Source: Stylonectria norvegica (lineage: Eukaryota > Ascomycota > Sordariomycetes > Hypocreales > Nectriaceae). Taken from it: DNA of 64,000 nt. The notes below the pieces were generated by a model. That model did not search any database and had not been told where the DNA came from. It saw only the letters and a program-made list of their open reading frames with translations. The stretch covers positions 36,696-100,695 of the forward strand of contig JAANBC010000058.1 in NCBI GenBank assembly GCA_014621405.1, given 5' to 3'. Below are positions 23,498 through 36,124 of this stretch, one piece after another. A program made the translations under genes and the position numbers. Position 1 is the first letter of the stretch. Every line of letters begins with the position of its first letter.

Positions 23498-26400
23498 CTA
23501 CCAGGTGCTCGGTCCAAACCGCTCTCCTTCCTCAACAGTATTATACGCGCACGCTTGCCAGTCACAGCCCTGCTTGTAGACTTCTGTCCCCCACCATTTG
23601 AAGTTGTCCATCCAGCCTGGATAGATGAAGCCAAAGAAGACGACAACAATGCCAAACGCAAGGCCCGAGTCGAGCGCGGCGCTGAGAGTCATGGTGTACT
23701 TGCTCCACCAGGCGTTGTGGCGGTTCTTGATTAGGTAGTTGAAGACATAGCAGACGAGAACCCAGACGGAGAAGTTCAGTCCTGTGGCCGGGGGGATCCA
23801 CGACATGGCGCCGAAGATGACGGGGAGGTTTACCTTGCGGAAGATGCTGTGGCGGTGGCGGCGGCTGTAGAGCCACAGAGGAATAGGGAGGACGGCGCCG
23901 AGAAGGAAGAACCAGACGAGGGAGCGGTAGATGGCCGTGGGGCCGAAGAACTCATGGGGCCCGACAACGCCCCAGAGGATGGAGCCGTTGAAGTGAACGC
24001 GAGCGATGGGGCAGGTGAAGCCATTTATGGCCTCGGCGGTGCAGATGCCCTGGACGTTGGCGAACATCCAGTTGAGGACGCCGATCTGAGTGAGGGAGGA
24101 GACGAGCGTGGCGACGATCTGGACGGAGAAGAGGATGCGGGGCGGGATCTTCATGTAATGACCCAGCTTGAGGTCGGAGGCGAACTTGATACCCTGCGCC
24201 GATGAGATGTAGCCGTAGGTGACGAAGACCATGTTGGCGATGGGGCGGCCGGGGAACACGACGCCGCAGATGAGCTGGCAGATGATGTAAATGCTGCTGT
24301 GCTGGTTCGTAACGGCCATTATGATGCCGTTGGGGATGAAGAAGAGAGCGCCTAGGGCGAGAGCGAGGAGCAGGCCGTACCACGGGAGATGGACGGGGTA
24401 ACTAGGCAAAAGGTCAGCTCGTAAAGCCTTGATTGAAAAGGGACAACTTACTATTCAACCACAAAGATACCGGTAGCGGTCATGGTCAGGAATGTGATAA
24501 GATACCAGCTCAAGGGTGCGTCTTTGTAGCGCTTCATGAGACGGCTGTGTACATCTTCGCGGCTTAAGAGATTGTCTAAGTTCGAGGTAGAGTTGGACAT
24601 TCTCGCGTATTCGTCGTCCGTGGAGGGTCCAGCTGGCGCTTCCCCAGGCGACTCCGAAACCCGCTGATAAGCCGGTTTGCCCTCCTCCTTGCCCTCCTCG
24701 CGGGCTTCCGCCAACGCTCGCTTCCACGTCCTCCAAATATCCATACCGTGCCAGCATGCTGTATGGGTCAGTAACGCGGCTAGACCGGCGAATTGCATGC
24801 CATAGCTGAGCACGTAGGTGATAGGTAAAAATACACGGCTATAGTTTTGGTATGCCTCCTTATCGAAAAGAAAGTCCGAGGTAAGAATCCTGCTAACGTT
24901 GTAGACTTTCCCCGTATTGTCGAAGACGGCCGCTGACAGAATGGGCATGTATGAAGAAAAGAGAACGTTGCTGTAGTATAGAATGGGGGCGATAATCCAC
25001 ATAACTACAGCGAGGCCTCCGATAACGTTCATGGCAGCCCAGAACGGCACCAGCAAGGGGGAACCGACATAAGTGACCTGCGCCCAGTCGAAAGTCAAGG
25101 GGAACAGCCCCAGTCCTGAGGAAACGCCAAAGAGGTTGGCTACAACGACGCTCTTGGGAGCAAACCAGGTTATGACGTTGAAGTAACTCAGAGCCGGCAT
25201 GAGCAGGCCAGGTAGGAAGTAGAAGGCAAAGGACACCGTCCAGACGATGTAGAAGAATTTCCAACGGCTAATCGTCCAACCTCCGGCTGGTTTGTTCTCT
25301 TGTTTGTGGAGGGTTGAGAACATGGCGGCCGACATGAGCGTACCGGGCCAGATCATGCCGCTTGGGCGGACGAGGAAGCGGCGGGTAATACCAGCGAAAC
25401 CATAGCCCAAGATCTGAGTAGATATCGTCAGGAGGATCTGGTACATGATGGGCGCCTCCTGGTGGTAGAACTTTGTCTGCTCCACGATGACATCGGTAGC
25501 AAAAGCGAAGCCGAATGCGACGTTGCTGCTAACGTAGACGCACGTATGCTCCTTTTCGTTCCACCGGCCCTGGGCCAGCCATCGTCGACAGGCGGAAAGC
25601 TTGCCCGGCTTGTGTGATACTTGACTATGCTCAGAGATGGACGGCTCTCGGCTACCTTCCACGAAGGTCTCATCAGGGTCGTAGTTCCGCTTTAACAAGA
25701 AATCCCACATGTGTCCAAGGGGGTGAACTAGGAGTAGAGCAATGACAGGGGTAATGGCAACACTAGGGTATCTTAAGGAGAAGAACAGGTTTGTCGAAGA
25801 TCCAAGGATAGAGAATAGCACAGAAAGACACCACATGCGAGGCGTATTTATTGACAAGGTTGTGTCGTCGGTTGGCGAGACGGAGGCGCGAACGGCCTCG
25901 TGGGGAGAGTTCTCCTCGGGCTCTGGTTCCGAGGTAGTCGAGTGGTCGTCGAGCAGGGAACCATCCTCGGAGGCGTGGTCCTTCATGCTTCCGTCGAAGA
26001 CGCCAGAGGCATGAGTCGCCTCGGTTCCGCCAAAGCGGCCTTCGAGGCCAGAGACGAGGATAGCGCCGTCAATTTCCTCGGACAACCTCGACGAATGCCT
26101 CGAGACCATGGAACGACGCGAGGTGTCGCTGCGCACGGTGTCGGTGACATGGCGAAGCTGGTGAGCGTCCGGGTCCCAGCGCTCGCTGCCAGTAGGAGAG
26201 TTGTTGCGGCTCGGGGTTAGCGATACGGAGCCGTAGGGCGCGGCTTCAGGTCGGTCAGTAGCCGCCCGCAGAAAGGGCGTCTTCTTGGAGGCCATGTGTA
26301 CGTCAAACTCGACGGCCTGGGAAGGAGAGCCAGGTGCAGGCGCATCCAGGGTGTCCTGGGCGGGTTCTGCTAGGGGCTGTTGTTGGGCAGCTTCTTCTTC

Positions 26401-26811
26401 GGACGAATCATGCTGGTCGACGGAACATGAAGACTGCGAAGGGGAAGGCGAAGGTTGTGAAGGTATCGAGGGGTGAGAACGAGGAAGCGGACGAGGACCC
26501 GAGTGATAGGTAGTCGGGACACCAGCGCTTAAGAGATCTGGAACTAGATCGCCAGCACCAGGGTCTTGATACGGCAGCGCATGGCCTTGCAGGTGGCCCG
26601 AAGGCGGATCTGGCGGGACAGGCGACACTGACAGGGTCTGTGACTGCTGTGAGACAGTGGATCTAGCTGCTAGGGGCTGGAGGGGGACGGCCTGCAGCAG
26701 CTGGGACGCGGAGTCATCAACAACAAGTGGCTCGACCCTGGCGTTGGGCGCGGACGAGAAGGGCGGCGAGATGGTGGAGGAGGAGGAGGTGGTGTTGCGT
26801 CTGGCCATCAT
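23498..26811 (-). CDS. OPT-family oligopeptide transporter with long N-terminal extension
   Basis: Two exons: 26811-24452 and 24401-23498, with a 50-bp intron (GTAAGT...CCTAG); the split codon gives VVE-YYPVHLPWYG. The product is 1,087 residues. From about residue 326 (TPRMWCLSVLFSILGSSTNL) it follows the proton-coupled OPT fold: SLRYPSVAITP, WNEKEHTCVYVSSNVAF, then repeated hydrophobic helices to the end, including GIKFASDLKLGHYMKIPPR and NGIIMAVTNQH. These transporters import small peptides, or glutathione and metal chelates in some clades; the substrate cannot be read here. The first roughly 325 residues are Ser/Pro/Glu-rich and predicted to be disordered, longer than in yeast Opt1 or S. 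pombe Isp4, and may carry phosphorylation or trafficking signals. Two adjacent ATGs (26811, 26808) make the exact start uncertain by one codon. Confidence 0.93.
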
Positions 26812-27260
26812 CAATGGCGGGGCTTTCGTAGTGGAGGTTTGGCTGGCCCGCTCACTGTCGGCCGTCCACCTACGAACACGTACCGGGAGGTGCTAATGAT
26901 GAGACCAAGGGGCCTTGAACCAACCAGGTTAAGAGCAAACACAATGATCAATGATGGACCAGTCACAGTAGTTTAGTAGAAGGCGCTGTTGCCAAGTTTG
27001 TTTGCTGTTGCAGTTGGTGCGTGTGGGACGGACGGATGGTCGATGACGGAGTTGGGAGGGACAGGGTGAACGGGCCTCGATCAACGGATTCGCGGCCGAC
27101 GTAGCGGCGCCTCGCTCGCCTCTTTGGGGAATGTGTGCTAGGGTGGAGTGAGGGGATGAAATGTGGACAATTGAACAAGTCTCGCTCATAATTAGTTCAG
27201 AGATATATCGTAGCCCGATAGCCCGCTGAAAGCAAAAGGCCCGATGCAGCAGTCGATGAA

Positions 27261-27290
27261 GTCTCTGTCTGTCTGTCTGTCTGCCTGTCT
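27261..27290. repeat. GTCT tetranucleotide microsatellite
   Basis: Nearly perfect run of GTCT units with two interruptions, in the OPT upstream region. Confidence 0.9.
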
Positions 27291-27371
27291 ATCCGAGTAG
27301 GGATCCAAAACCCTCATTCATGAGGTACAACCCGAAGATGCCAACCAGATGATGCATCAAGAAATGGGACC

Positions 27372-27397
27372 CCCCAAAACCCCAAAACCCCAAAACC
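27372..27397. repeat. (CCCCAAAA)3 repeat
   Basis: Three exact CCCCAAAA units plus CC. The unit resembles the C4A4 telomere repeat of some ciliates, but fungal telomeres use CCCTAA, so it is treated as an ordinary microsatellite. Confidence 0.85.
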
Positions 27398-28754
27398 ACA
27401 AAAGCAAGGGCAACGGGTCACAAGGACAGGGGATGGAACCAGGGGCAAGGGACCAGCCAAGTCACCTGGAGAATGAGGCTTAGCTGCGGGAGCGGACGCC
27501 AACCGCCAACCGCCATTTTGGCCATGGTCAGCATCATCATTATCTTCAATGGTTTCGAAGAGAGAGACATGTGCTCGTTCTGTAAGTTGTCTACACATTC
27601 GGGGTGTCTAGACGGAATGGGAAGTCTCGGATCAGAACCTGATATATCACCCTCTAGGAATATACGTAAGGTAAGGTATACACTCTTCATGTTGCTGTAC
27701 CAGAACAAATCGAAAGACCAACTCATTGTAAGTTTGTAAGCGCCCTGGCGCTTGGCATCACTGAGTCCACGCAAAACATCCCTGAGAACAATGGCCCTGC
27801 TGTGACGCTGTGACGCTGTGACGCGACCATTGCTCCGGCATCCACTTCCACATCCACTTCCACGGCCTGTAAGGGATCTGATTAGATAAATCCAGATCCA
27901 TGGGTGCTTGTCTTTCAACCACCCCCAACCTCATTTTACCTTTTACTGGGCACATCCCACGCTCTCTCATGCTGCACCCTCGTTTCTGCATTCTCCGGCT
28001 AGTCATCATGCCGATCAAGAGAGGGAGAGCCCAAACCCGTACATGCGTGTACCGAGGTATTCAATAGTTCATACAGTAGGCCGGACCTCAGGTCGATTGC
28101 TCGGAGCTCGTCCGATTTCATACTGAGGCAAATGCAGAATTATTCGACAATTAGTCCATTATCATACCGAGTTTGGGTGAAAAACTACCTAGACCAATGA
28201 CTTCTGACACGAATGGCCGAGCGAATAGGAATAGACCTTGCGAATGCCAGTCTTCTGAGACATAGTCCCGGTTGACTCACGCCGGGAAATGTCGCAGATT
28301 CCGATTCTTTTGGCTTCGGTCCTCGAACAGCATAGAGAGTGATTGAGTCGGTAGTGTCCGTACTCAGATGGGCATCCGACGACTAGCAGGGGCAAAGCGT
28401 GGGATGCAGCGGTAATGTGGCTTTGTCTGGCATGGATGCTTTACACAAAGCGCAATCATATATTTTGCGATAGCTACTTCGTAGTCACCTTCTAATTGCA
28501 CTCAGGGCAAGATCGAGACGCTCACTCTGACTCTTCTACGGAACGATGTGTGCATGGCTTAAGTTGCTAAAGTAATAGAGGTAGTGTAGTTCAACTGGTT
28601 GTCAATTCCATTCCTTGCCACTCCTTACTACCTTATCGTTGACCGCCGTAAAATTGTCTTTACAAAGCTATATAAGGTAGCTTTCACAAGACCATGTGCT
28701 CACATGATGGCGCCAGTGTCGGTAGTTTACCCTTCATCGTTGCGCGTTGCCATT

Positions 28755-28789
28755 GGTGTTGGCGTTGGCGTTGGCGCTGGCGCTGGCGG
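28755..28789. repeat. GGCGTT/GGCGCT hexamer array
   Basis: Short hexanucleotide array about 130 bp upstream of the cyclo-ligase start codon, within its presumed promoter or leader. Confidence 0.8.
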
Positions 28790-28921
28790 AACGCGTCGAG
28801 GCGTCACGCAGCTAGCACCACGAATTATGAATTGTACTTTTTTAGGCACGCGCCCTTAGCGTCCATCAATCTTCCTCACCACAAACCACCATCTCCTCCC
28901 AGCCTCAGGCTCAGCCTCGCC

Positions 28922-29720
28922 ATGGCATCTCCCTTGACCGCTGCCAAGCAGCAGCTCCGGTCCATGATGAAACAGAGGCTTTCCACTGTCACTCAAGAAT
29001 CCGTGAATGCTCAAAGTATGGTGGCCCGACCACGTGACCTTTCGCAACGACATCTCCTAACAAGGGTGCACAGGTCGCCAAATCTTTGAGACGCTCAAGG
29101 AGTTCAAGCCATACAGGGAAGCCAGTCGTATCAGTATTTACTTGTCTATGCCGTCGGGGGAGATCCAGACCGATGCTATCGTTCGTCATGCTTTAGCCGA
29201 CGGCAAAGAAGTCTTTGTACCATACCTGCACCGGTCACCTCTGGAGACGCCTGGGACCCCTGCACGGGTCATGGATATGGTTCATCTCGAAAATCTGCAG
29301 GATTATGAGAGCCTCAAGTTGGATGGATGGGGGATCCCCAGCATAGATCCAGCGAGCGTTCATCAGCGGCAACGCATTCTTGGGGGCCCCGATGCACACC
29401 ACTCGCAGCAAGCCACCTTGGACTTCATGCTAATGCCAGGCGTCGCCTTCGACATTGATGAGGCCGGGTCGGTGAGACGACTCGGCCATGGGAAGGGCTT
29501 TTATGATTTCTTCCTTAACAGGTACTTGTCCAAACTGGAGACCAAGAACGTCGGTGGAGAGAAGCCGATTCTACTATACGGCTTAGCTTTGACAGAGCAA
29601 CTACTATCTGCAACGTCAGACGGACAAATACCCACTGGTCAATACGACCGAGGACTTCATGGTCTAATATTAGGCGACGGCGAGATCAAGACGACTTCGA
29701 GCAGACCTGTCATTCCATGA
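28922..29720 (+). CDS. FAU1: 5-formyltetrahydrofolate cyclo-ligase
   Basis: Two exons: 28922-29015 and 29074-29720, with a 58-bp intron (GTATGG...GCACAG, branch CCTAAC); 246 residues. The enzyme uses ATP to turn 5-formyl-THF into 5,10-methenyl-THF, recycling the storage folate. The N-terminal helix (AAKQQLRSMMKQRL) is typical. Next are the substrate-binding strand SIYLSMPSGEIQTD, the VPYLHR segment, and the C-terminal signature LMPGVAFD...RLGHGKGFYDFFL, with Gly-rich ATP contact and conserved basic residues, then PTGQYDRGLHGLI close to the end. Length is within family range. The intron is supported because it joins VNAQS to RQIFETLKEF in phase. Confidence 0.94.
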
Positions 29721-30629
29721 TAAGGTACTTGCAGCTTGTGGAGCTAGCCAGTACTGGATGCTTGAAGGCCACGCCTTCTCCGTCCTTTCAACAATTACAT
29801 CCCAAAACAGCATTACAGCTGAGAAGCCGATGACTCTCACACAGCAAACATCAGTATGCTAACATTATCACGACGACAGTCCAGTAGGACTACGGGTTTG
29901 ACATCCTAGATCTGAAGGCGCCGGGTTTCGTACCCGCGCCTTATGTCCGCTTTTACGACCTCCTGCCATAGAGCAGACTATTGAGTAAACTTTTCAATCT
30001 CCAGCATATTTCGCGTAATAGCCGAAGTTTTACACAGCGTTTTTCTTTAGTCTGACATTAAGGAAAAGGAACGACGTCGGGGAAATGCAGTGCGCATTGA
30101 GCCCCGCTTCCCAACTTTAACGCAGTACGGCGAAGCACGAGAAAGCAACGCATTTATGTACGTCATAAATAATAGAGATATGGCGAAATTAAATCAACAT
30201 AGCCTTTGTCGTCGAAACTTGAATGCTATGCTGCACATGAGCCCTTTGTGCTTTCATCTTGAGCGGAACGGAAAAACAACGGACCCCTCCCCGAGGCAGT
30301 CCCTTTGCCCCGCCAAAGAGGCCATGCATCACTGGCCCAACCCAGAGGGGCTTGTTGTGTTTTGCTTCAGGTGATATCACTTTCAACAACGTCCATCTCC
30401 TTGCGCTTGAGATCTAAACCCCCCTCGATTCCCACGCTATCCACCTCCCCAAGAGCACCTTCGCCAAGCTCAGTTCTGGCTCAACCTTTCCGCGACTACA
30501 ACATAGGACCAACCACCGTGACGCATCGCATGCGCGACCTCGTCCGATCGCGCTGAAGCCTGCGTACGATTCCCATCTACAAACCTCCAGGCCACCGACA
30601 TCCACTGTCAACCTGTCGCACAATACAAA
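29721..30629. other. Intergenic region (cyclo-ligase / MTR10)
   Basis: About 0.9 kb between tandem plus-strand genes. The only structure seen is the hairpin at 29915-29942. The last 250 bases are C-rich and likely contain the MTR10 promoter and leader. Confidence 0.55.
29915..29942. other. GC-rich hairpin
   Basis: aaggcg-c-cgggt and acccg-cgcctt pair as an 11-bp stem with one bulged C and a 5-base loop. The tip resembles a tRNA T-arm but no acceptor or anticodon arm flanks it. It lies about 200 bp past the cyclo-ligase stop, so it could be part of a 3' UTR. Confidence 0.5.
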
Positions 30630-33600
30630 ATGGCTTCCAACGGAGCGCAGGAGGCCTTTGCGCCCAACGATGTTTTGGCGGCGGTCATGACGATGAGGAG
30701 TGGGGAGCAAGAAGCCAAGAAGCAGGCTCACGAATACCTGGAGCGGTTTCAGAAATCGGTTCGTTGCTCGAGTCACCGCAGTTGTCGGTGTTCTGGTATA
30801 CTGACTTGTATGGGGAATAGAAGGATTCTTGGGGTACGATAATTGGCATACTGCAGTCCGAGGCCGAGCCGGAGGCAACACTCTTTGCGGCCATTACCCT
30901 GCGGGGAAAGGTTGTTGATGACTTCCCTAAAAGGCGCTGCGAAGCTCGACTAACAGCCATAGATCACCTACGACTTGACCACACAGGTGGCTCCCAGCGA
31001 ACTCGACGCGCTCCGGAACCAGATTCTACTGCTCCTGAAGCATTTCGCCCCGGGACCCAAGCCGATTCGAGTACAGCTGTGCGTGTGCCTGGCGATTCTG
31101 GCCATCCAGATGAAGGAATGGGACGGAGTTCTAGCATCTGTCGTACAGTCACTCAGCGATAGCCCCGAGAGCCATGCCTGTATCCTGGACTTCCTGCGGG
31201 TTCTTCCTGAAGAGGTTACCGAGGGTCGGAAGATCACCTTGTCTGTATGTGGACCGCAACCAAAGAACAGCCTCAGTCCCGCCGAAACGTTTTCGCCGGT
31301 CGGGGCCAACAAGATGACAAGTCTAATTGTTGGATTAGGAAGAAGATCTTGCAGCACGGACGCAAGCATTGTTGGGAGATAATGCGGACCAGGTCGTGCA
31401 ACTCCTCATCAACTATTCCCAATCCTCTCGTAAGTCTCGCAACCGGTCAGGTACGTAGCTCAAAACTGACATGGGGAATAGCTGCGGCAGCTCAGAACCC
31501 CCAGCTAATGGAGTGCATCACATCGTGGCTAAGGGAGGTTCCTGTTGCCAACGTTGTCAACTCACCCCTCCTGAACGTCATTTTCAACGGTGTCAGCAGT
31601 GATTCTTGCAGCCAGGAAGCTTCTGAGTGCCTCTGCTCAATGCTCAGAGAAACCGGCGACGTCGACGAAAGCCAAGAGACTATAGAGGTTCTATTCCCGC
31701 GAGTCATCTCCCTGCGGCCGCAAATAGAGAAGGCGGCCGAGGAAGAGGACACGGAGGCCCTCAAGGCCCTTACTAAAGTCTTCTCGACTGCGGCGGAAAG
31801 CTGGGTTGTTGGGATCGCCCGCCAACCCACTCACTTCCGGCCATTGGTCGACGCCGTGCTTGAGTGTGCAGTCAGAGACAAAGATCGGGATGTGATCGAG
31901 CATACCTTTAACGTGTGGTATGAGCTCAAGCAATATCTCGTCCTGGATATATACATGCAAGGCAGGCTGGAGATGGTCGATGTTTACTCGAAGCTCGTGG
32001 ATATTCTGTTGAAGCACCTTGAGTATCCTGTTCCGGACTCTGGCGATGAGGGCGATCTGTTCGACGGGGATCGCGAGCAAGAAGAAAAGTTCAGGGAGTT
32101 CCGGCACCACATGGGGGATACCTTGAAAGACTCCTGCGAAGTCATGGGTGTGACAGAATGCCTGAGCAAGGTGCTCCTGGCCATTCAAATATGGACCTCA
32201 AAATACGCCAGCCAGGTGACTGACACGACGGTGCCTCATTGGCAAGAGTTGGAGGCACCCCTCTTCGCTATGCGTGCGCTTGGACGAATGGTCGACAAGG
32301 ACGAAGGCATCGTGCTCCCGCAGCTGATGCCGCTGCTCGTTCAGATTCCGAGCCACGAGAAACTTCGTTTTGCGACTATCATGGTTCTTGGTCGGTATAC
32401 TGAATGGACGGCCGCACATCCCGAGTACTTGGAGCCGCAGTTCAACTATATCGTCACATCTTTCCAGTCAGACTCGAAGGAAATTGTTCGAGCGGCTGCT
32501 CTGTCCATCAAGTATTTCTGCACCGACTGCAAGCATCTTCTGAGCGGCCAGGTGCTGCAACTTCAGACCTTTTACGACCAAATTCTCGACAAGTTACCAG
32601 ACTTGAGCAAGGAGGAGATCACCGAAGGAGTTGCCAACGTAGTGGCTGCCCAACCTCACGAAGAAATCTACCGACTACTGAAGACATACTGTGACCCCCT
32701 GGTCCAGCGCCTGATGACGAAGGCGAACAATGCTACGGACGAGGAGGGAAAACTAGCATTGGCGGGTACGTTGATAATTGACTTAGCTGTGCATCTGAGA
32801 GAGGCATCGACTAACCAAGCGAAACAGATCATCTCCAACTAATCACTATATTCGTGCAAAACGTCGTTATTCCCAACACTCCCGGACAAGACAACCCTGC
32901 GGTGAAGTACTGGCAGGAAGTGTTTCCAGTCCTGGCCACTGTTTTGGAGAACTTCCTGAACTTTACTCCCATCTGCGAAAGAGTTTGCAGATGCTGGAGG
33001 AACATGATCATCTCCTACCGCACATCTATGACGCCTTTGCTTCCTGAAATGGCCAACAAGCTGGCTATCGGGTTTAACAACTCGAGAGAGGGCTGCTTCC
33101 TCTGGGTCACGTCCGCCATTCTCCGGGAATTCTCAGAGGCTCGAGAGCACGTGGACCAAGCGACAACGGATAACATTTACACCTTCTTCGAGGCCCAGAC
33201 GACAACGTTCTTACGGGTCATGACGGAGCTACAGCCTAAGGAGCTGCCAGACGTGATCGATGATTTTTTCCGCCTGCTCATCGATGCGCTGCTATATTAC
33301 CCACAGAAGCTTATTCCCTCCCACCTTCTCACGTCCGTGTTTGAGGCGGCAGTGTATGCTCTTACTCTGGAGCAGCGAGATCCTCTATCTTCGACGCTGC
33401 ATTTCCTGAGGGATCTTCTGTCTTACGGTGGAACCAATCCTGCTAGCAGCGATGGCTTGCCAGAGCCCGCGGCCACGGAGATTCGGGGATTTGTCAAGAA
33501 TCTTCTGGAAAGCCACGGAGCGACCTTGGTGAAGCAAGTCTTGGCCGGCATGATGATTACGTTTCCCCGAGACTGCTTTGCCGATGCGAGTGGTGTCTTG

Positions 33601-33867
33601 CTTTCCATGTTCGAACTCCTACCAGCCCAAACAACGGAGTGGGTGTCGCACACGATCCAGCTACTACCCGAGGGCACCGTATCCCCCGACGAGGCCAACA
33701 GATTGATCACGAAGATCAAGGATAAGCTGCAATCGGGCGACCCGAGCGGCATGCGGAATGTGCGTGCGCTGTTGCAGGACTTTACCAACACGTATAGACG
33801 CCGCAACGTAGCCCCCCGAGATGGCCTCGGCCAGCTTGAGGCTACGCGGTTCCAGTTCTCGGGATGA
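30630..33867 (+). CDS. MTR10: Importin MTR10 (transportin-3/importin-13-type karyopherin)
   Basis: Six exons: 30630-30758, 30821-30910, 30963-31244, 31339-31429, 31482-32765, 32828-33867; all introns are GT-AG, in phase, with CTGAC/CTAAC branch sites; 971 residues, very close to the usual family length. It is a beta-karyopherin of alpha-helical HEAT repeats that imports SR-like mRNA-binding proteins and takes part in tRNA traffic. The N-terminal part (APNDVLAAVMTMRSGEQEAK, then AHEYLERFQKSKDSWGTIIG) is the importin-beta N-terminal domain that contacts RanGTP. The exportin-1-like region follows (ALRNQILLLLKHFAPGPKPI, RVQLCVCLAILAIQMKEWDG). The C-terminal part keeps the conserved CERVCRCWRNMIISYRTSM and the tail ending ATRFQFSG. 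Confidence 0.95.
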
Positions 33868-34618
33868 TTGTGAATAGCGATGGGTAGATAGATTAATTCA
33901 GAATGATGACGCCCGAGATGCAGGTAGTCGATACGTCGACGGCATCACACCAAGCATGAGGCGGAGGCGCCAGTGACATGAGGAGTCTAACGAGGGGAGA
34001 ATTGCTGGGACAGGGTGGAGGCGATGAGCAGCTGGCAATTTGAAGAGAAGATGAGGGCATCTCAACTGAGGACTTGAACTGGTCAAGTGGGTTGATTCTC
34101 GGGGCAGCTCGCATTCTTGTTGACATCCAATGGGAGGTGTACATGTGAGGAGAGGTTGTATGTAAGGTAAGTAAAGCTAGGTGGTAGATGACAATAGGTG
34201 CCCGATCCAAGAGGCACGGGGTTAAAGAGGCAGGCAAACTATTGCTAAGCAGACCTACTACATATGTAATTGTTAGGTGGGCGAGTTAATAACAATGCCG
34301 CTAGTGATTATACGAGATCGACCTCTAGGGATGTGGCGGTTTGGCAGAGTCGACTCGCTTATGTCGTGTCTGGGTTAGTACTTTATTAGTACTAGTTATT
34401 GGGACCTCGCTTCAAACGTCGGGATGAAATATAAAAGATATAATTGACAGGTATGCAGGTTATATGACTCACGCCATGTTCTGAGTCCGTCTCCACGAGC
34501 CCCTACCTATTTTTGCTGAATAGGCAGGTCGTCCAAAACTGCTTATGAGATTGTAAATATAAGTCTCAACAATAGCGTCGCCAGACACGAATAAACGACC
34601 TCACTACAGCACGACAAC
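33868..34618. other. Intergenic region (MTR10 / acetyltransferase)
   Basis: About 750 bp. The right half is AT-rich. No coding frame, RNA gene or repeat was recognised. Confidence 0.6.
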
Positions 34619-35517
34619 ATGGCCACAATCAACCCACGCTATTACGACAAGGTGAAGCTCATCCCCTGGAATCCCACAGACGAGCAGCATTTCCAGCGCC
34701 TTTACGACCAGCGCGTTGCCTGCGGGTGGCGATTCGACGACGTCGGCGAGTGGAAGGACAAGATGCTCAAGGGCGAGAAGTTCCTCTTCTGGATTGTCAG
34801 TCTGCCAGCACCTTTTCCCAATGGATATTTGACTGACCTTATTTGATTGAGACGCTTGCTGATGACTTACCTCATAAGTCGGAGCTGTTGGTACACCACG
34901 TTGAGAAGTATCCGAAGGTGAGTTGACGGCGCCCTGAGATGTAGTCTTGTCGACGGAGGCTAAGTCGACCAGGAGAGCGAGCCGTTAGTCGATACGGCGA
35001 ACACCATCTACAACACGCACCGCAGCCCCTCTAACGAAAGCTTCTTCCCCATCGGCCACATCGCCCTCGAGCTCTTCCCCTCACGGAACGAACGTCTCGG
35101 CTTCGATCCCTCAACCATCTGGATCACATCCCTCTACGTCTCCTGGTCCGTCCCCCTTCCCATCCCCAAACCCTCAACTAACCACCTCCCACCCCCAGGG
35201 CCCTCCAAGCCAGCGGTCTCGGCCGCAGCGCCATGACCCAGATCGAGCGGCTCGCGGCCTCGCCACCGCTGAGCAAGACAAGCATCACGCTGGACACGAT
35301 CGACGGGGAGTTCCAGCTGCGGGAGACGACGATGAAGGCGCTGTATGAGGACCGGGGGCGGGCGCGGCCGGCGGTGATGCGGACGACGGAGGAGTGGTAT
35401 GTGAGGCAGGGGTACGAGGTGGTTAGGAGGGAGGCGAAGGGGTTTGAGTGGGTGAACCCCGTGACGGGGGAGGTTGTGCCTGTGCCGGAGGTGTATCTAA
35501 GTAAGTCTTTGGTTTAG
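34619..35517 (+). CDS. GNAT-family N-acetyltransferase
   Basis: Four exons: 34619-34795, 34879-34917, 34973-35145, 35199-35517; 235 residues. The start INPRYYDKVKLIPWNP and RVACGWRFDDVGEWK are typical of a group of fungal GNAT proteins of unknown substrate. The acetyl-CoA region is split by the last intron: IWITSLYVSW-ALQASGLGRSAM carries the V-x-x-x-x-Q/R-x-x-G-x-G/A pattern (QASGLGRSAM). Then come the LDTI strand, EEWYVRQGYEVV and WVNPVTGEVVPVPEVYL. The second exon has only 39 bases. Base use in the last exon (about 35290-35480) is unusually G-rich on the coding strand. A donor-like GTAAGT overlaps the last codons at 35502, so an alternative 3' end is possible. Confidence 0.85.
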
Positions 35518-36116
35518 TCGATGAGTGATGGCGGAGGGTAATGGGAAGCTTGTGAATAGTGTGTTTTGTTGTTTACCTGAAGTATAGGAGAATGGATTCT
35601 CCAACTCATCTTCGTTCTCATTGCTAGGCTCGTTGTAGTCTCATTGCTTGAGTTTCATGGCTTGTTTGAGCCTCATGTTCATAACATTTCCTCTTCGTCT
35701 GGTGTTCTGAAGCCAACACCCTTGCACTTAGTAACGAAGTGGCTATTTTGACGTCAACTTACTTTCTTGTTCTTTGTTTCGAAGCCCCGGACGCCGTTCA
35801 AAATTGGGTGCAAAACGAAACAATGGCTTCGGGCAATATTGAACAATGATGGACTCGATCGCAGAGCGGGACTCGAGTTGTTCGTTATCCAAAATAGCCC
35901 AACTCAGTTAACGTCTTTCTACAAACTCAAAGAATCCTCGTGGACACCCTCTACAATGCCAGTGACCTGTGCAACATACAATGTTCTTGGACGATTCACC
36001 GCCGACAAAGAACGAAACAAGAAAGTCTAATGAACAATTGATCGAACACCCACTTGTATCTAGGACTCGGGCTTGTCCAAGTTTTTCAGCTGGAACTTGA
36101 GAACAAGGTAAGAGAG

Positions 36117-36124
36117 TATATAAT
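36117..36124 (+). promoter_or_regulatory. TATA box (TATATAAT)
   Basis: Canonical TATATAAT 278 bp upstream of the ATG at 36395. The following 170 bp are CA-rich and ATG-poor, as in fungal leaders, so transcription would start near 36150-36180. Confidence 0.55.

Larger units (their letters stand above)
26812..28921. other. Divergent intergenic region (OPT / cyclo-ligase)
   Basis: About 2.1 kb with promoters of both neighbours. No coding frame has family or compositional support; a 166-codon minus-strand frame at 27418-27918 lacks an obvious product. Contains three short repeats listed separately. Confidence 0.55.

Noticed and set aside
23849..24205. 118-codon acidic plus-strand frame
   Set aside because: Antisense to OPT membrane helices, which explains its Glu/Asp/Gly composition.
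27372..27397. Interstitial telomere
   Set aside because: The CCCCAAAA unit is not the fungal TTAGGG-type repeat and only three units exist.
27418..27918. 166-codon minus-strand frame in the OPT upstream region
   Set aside because: Composition is mixed and includes translated hexamer repeats; no start context, introns or family resemblance.
29880..29960. Possible tRNA around the T-arm-like hairpin
   Set aside because: No matching acceptor stem, D-arm or anticodon arm on either strand, and the T-loop lacks the conserved A58 or T55.
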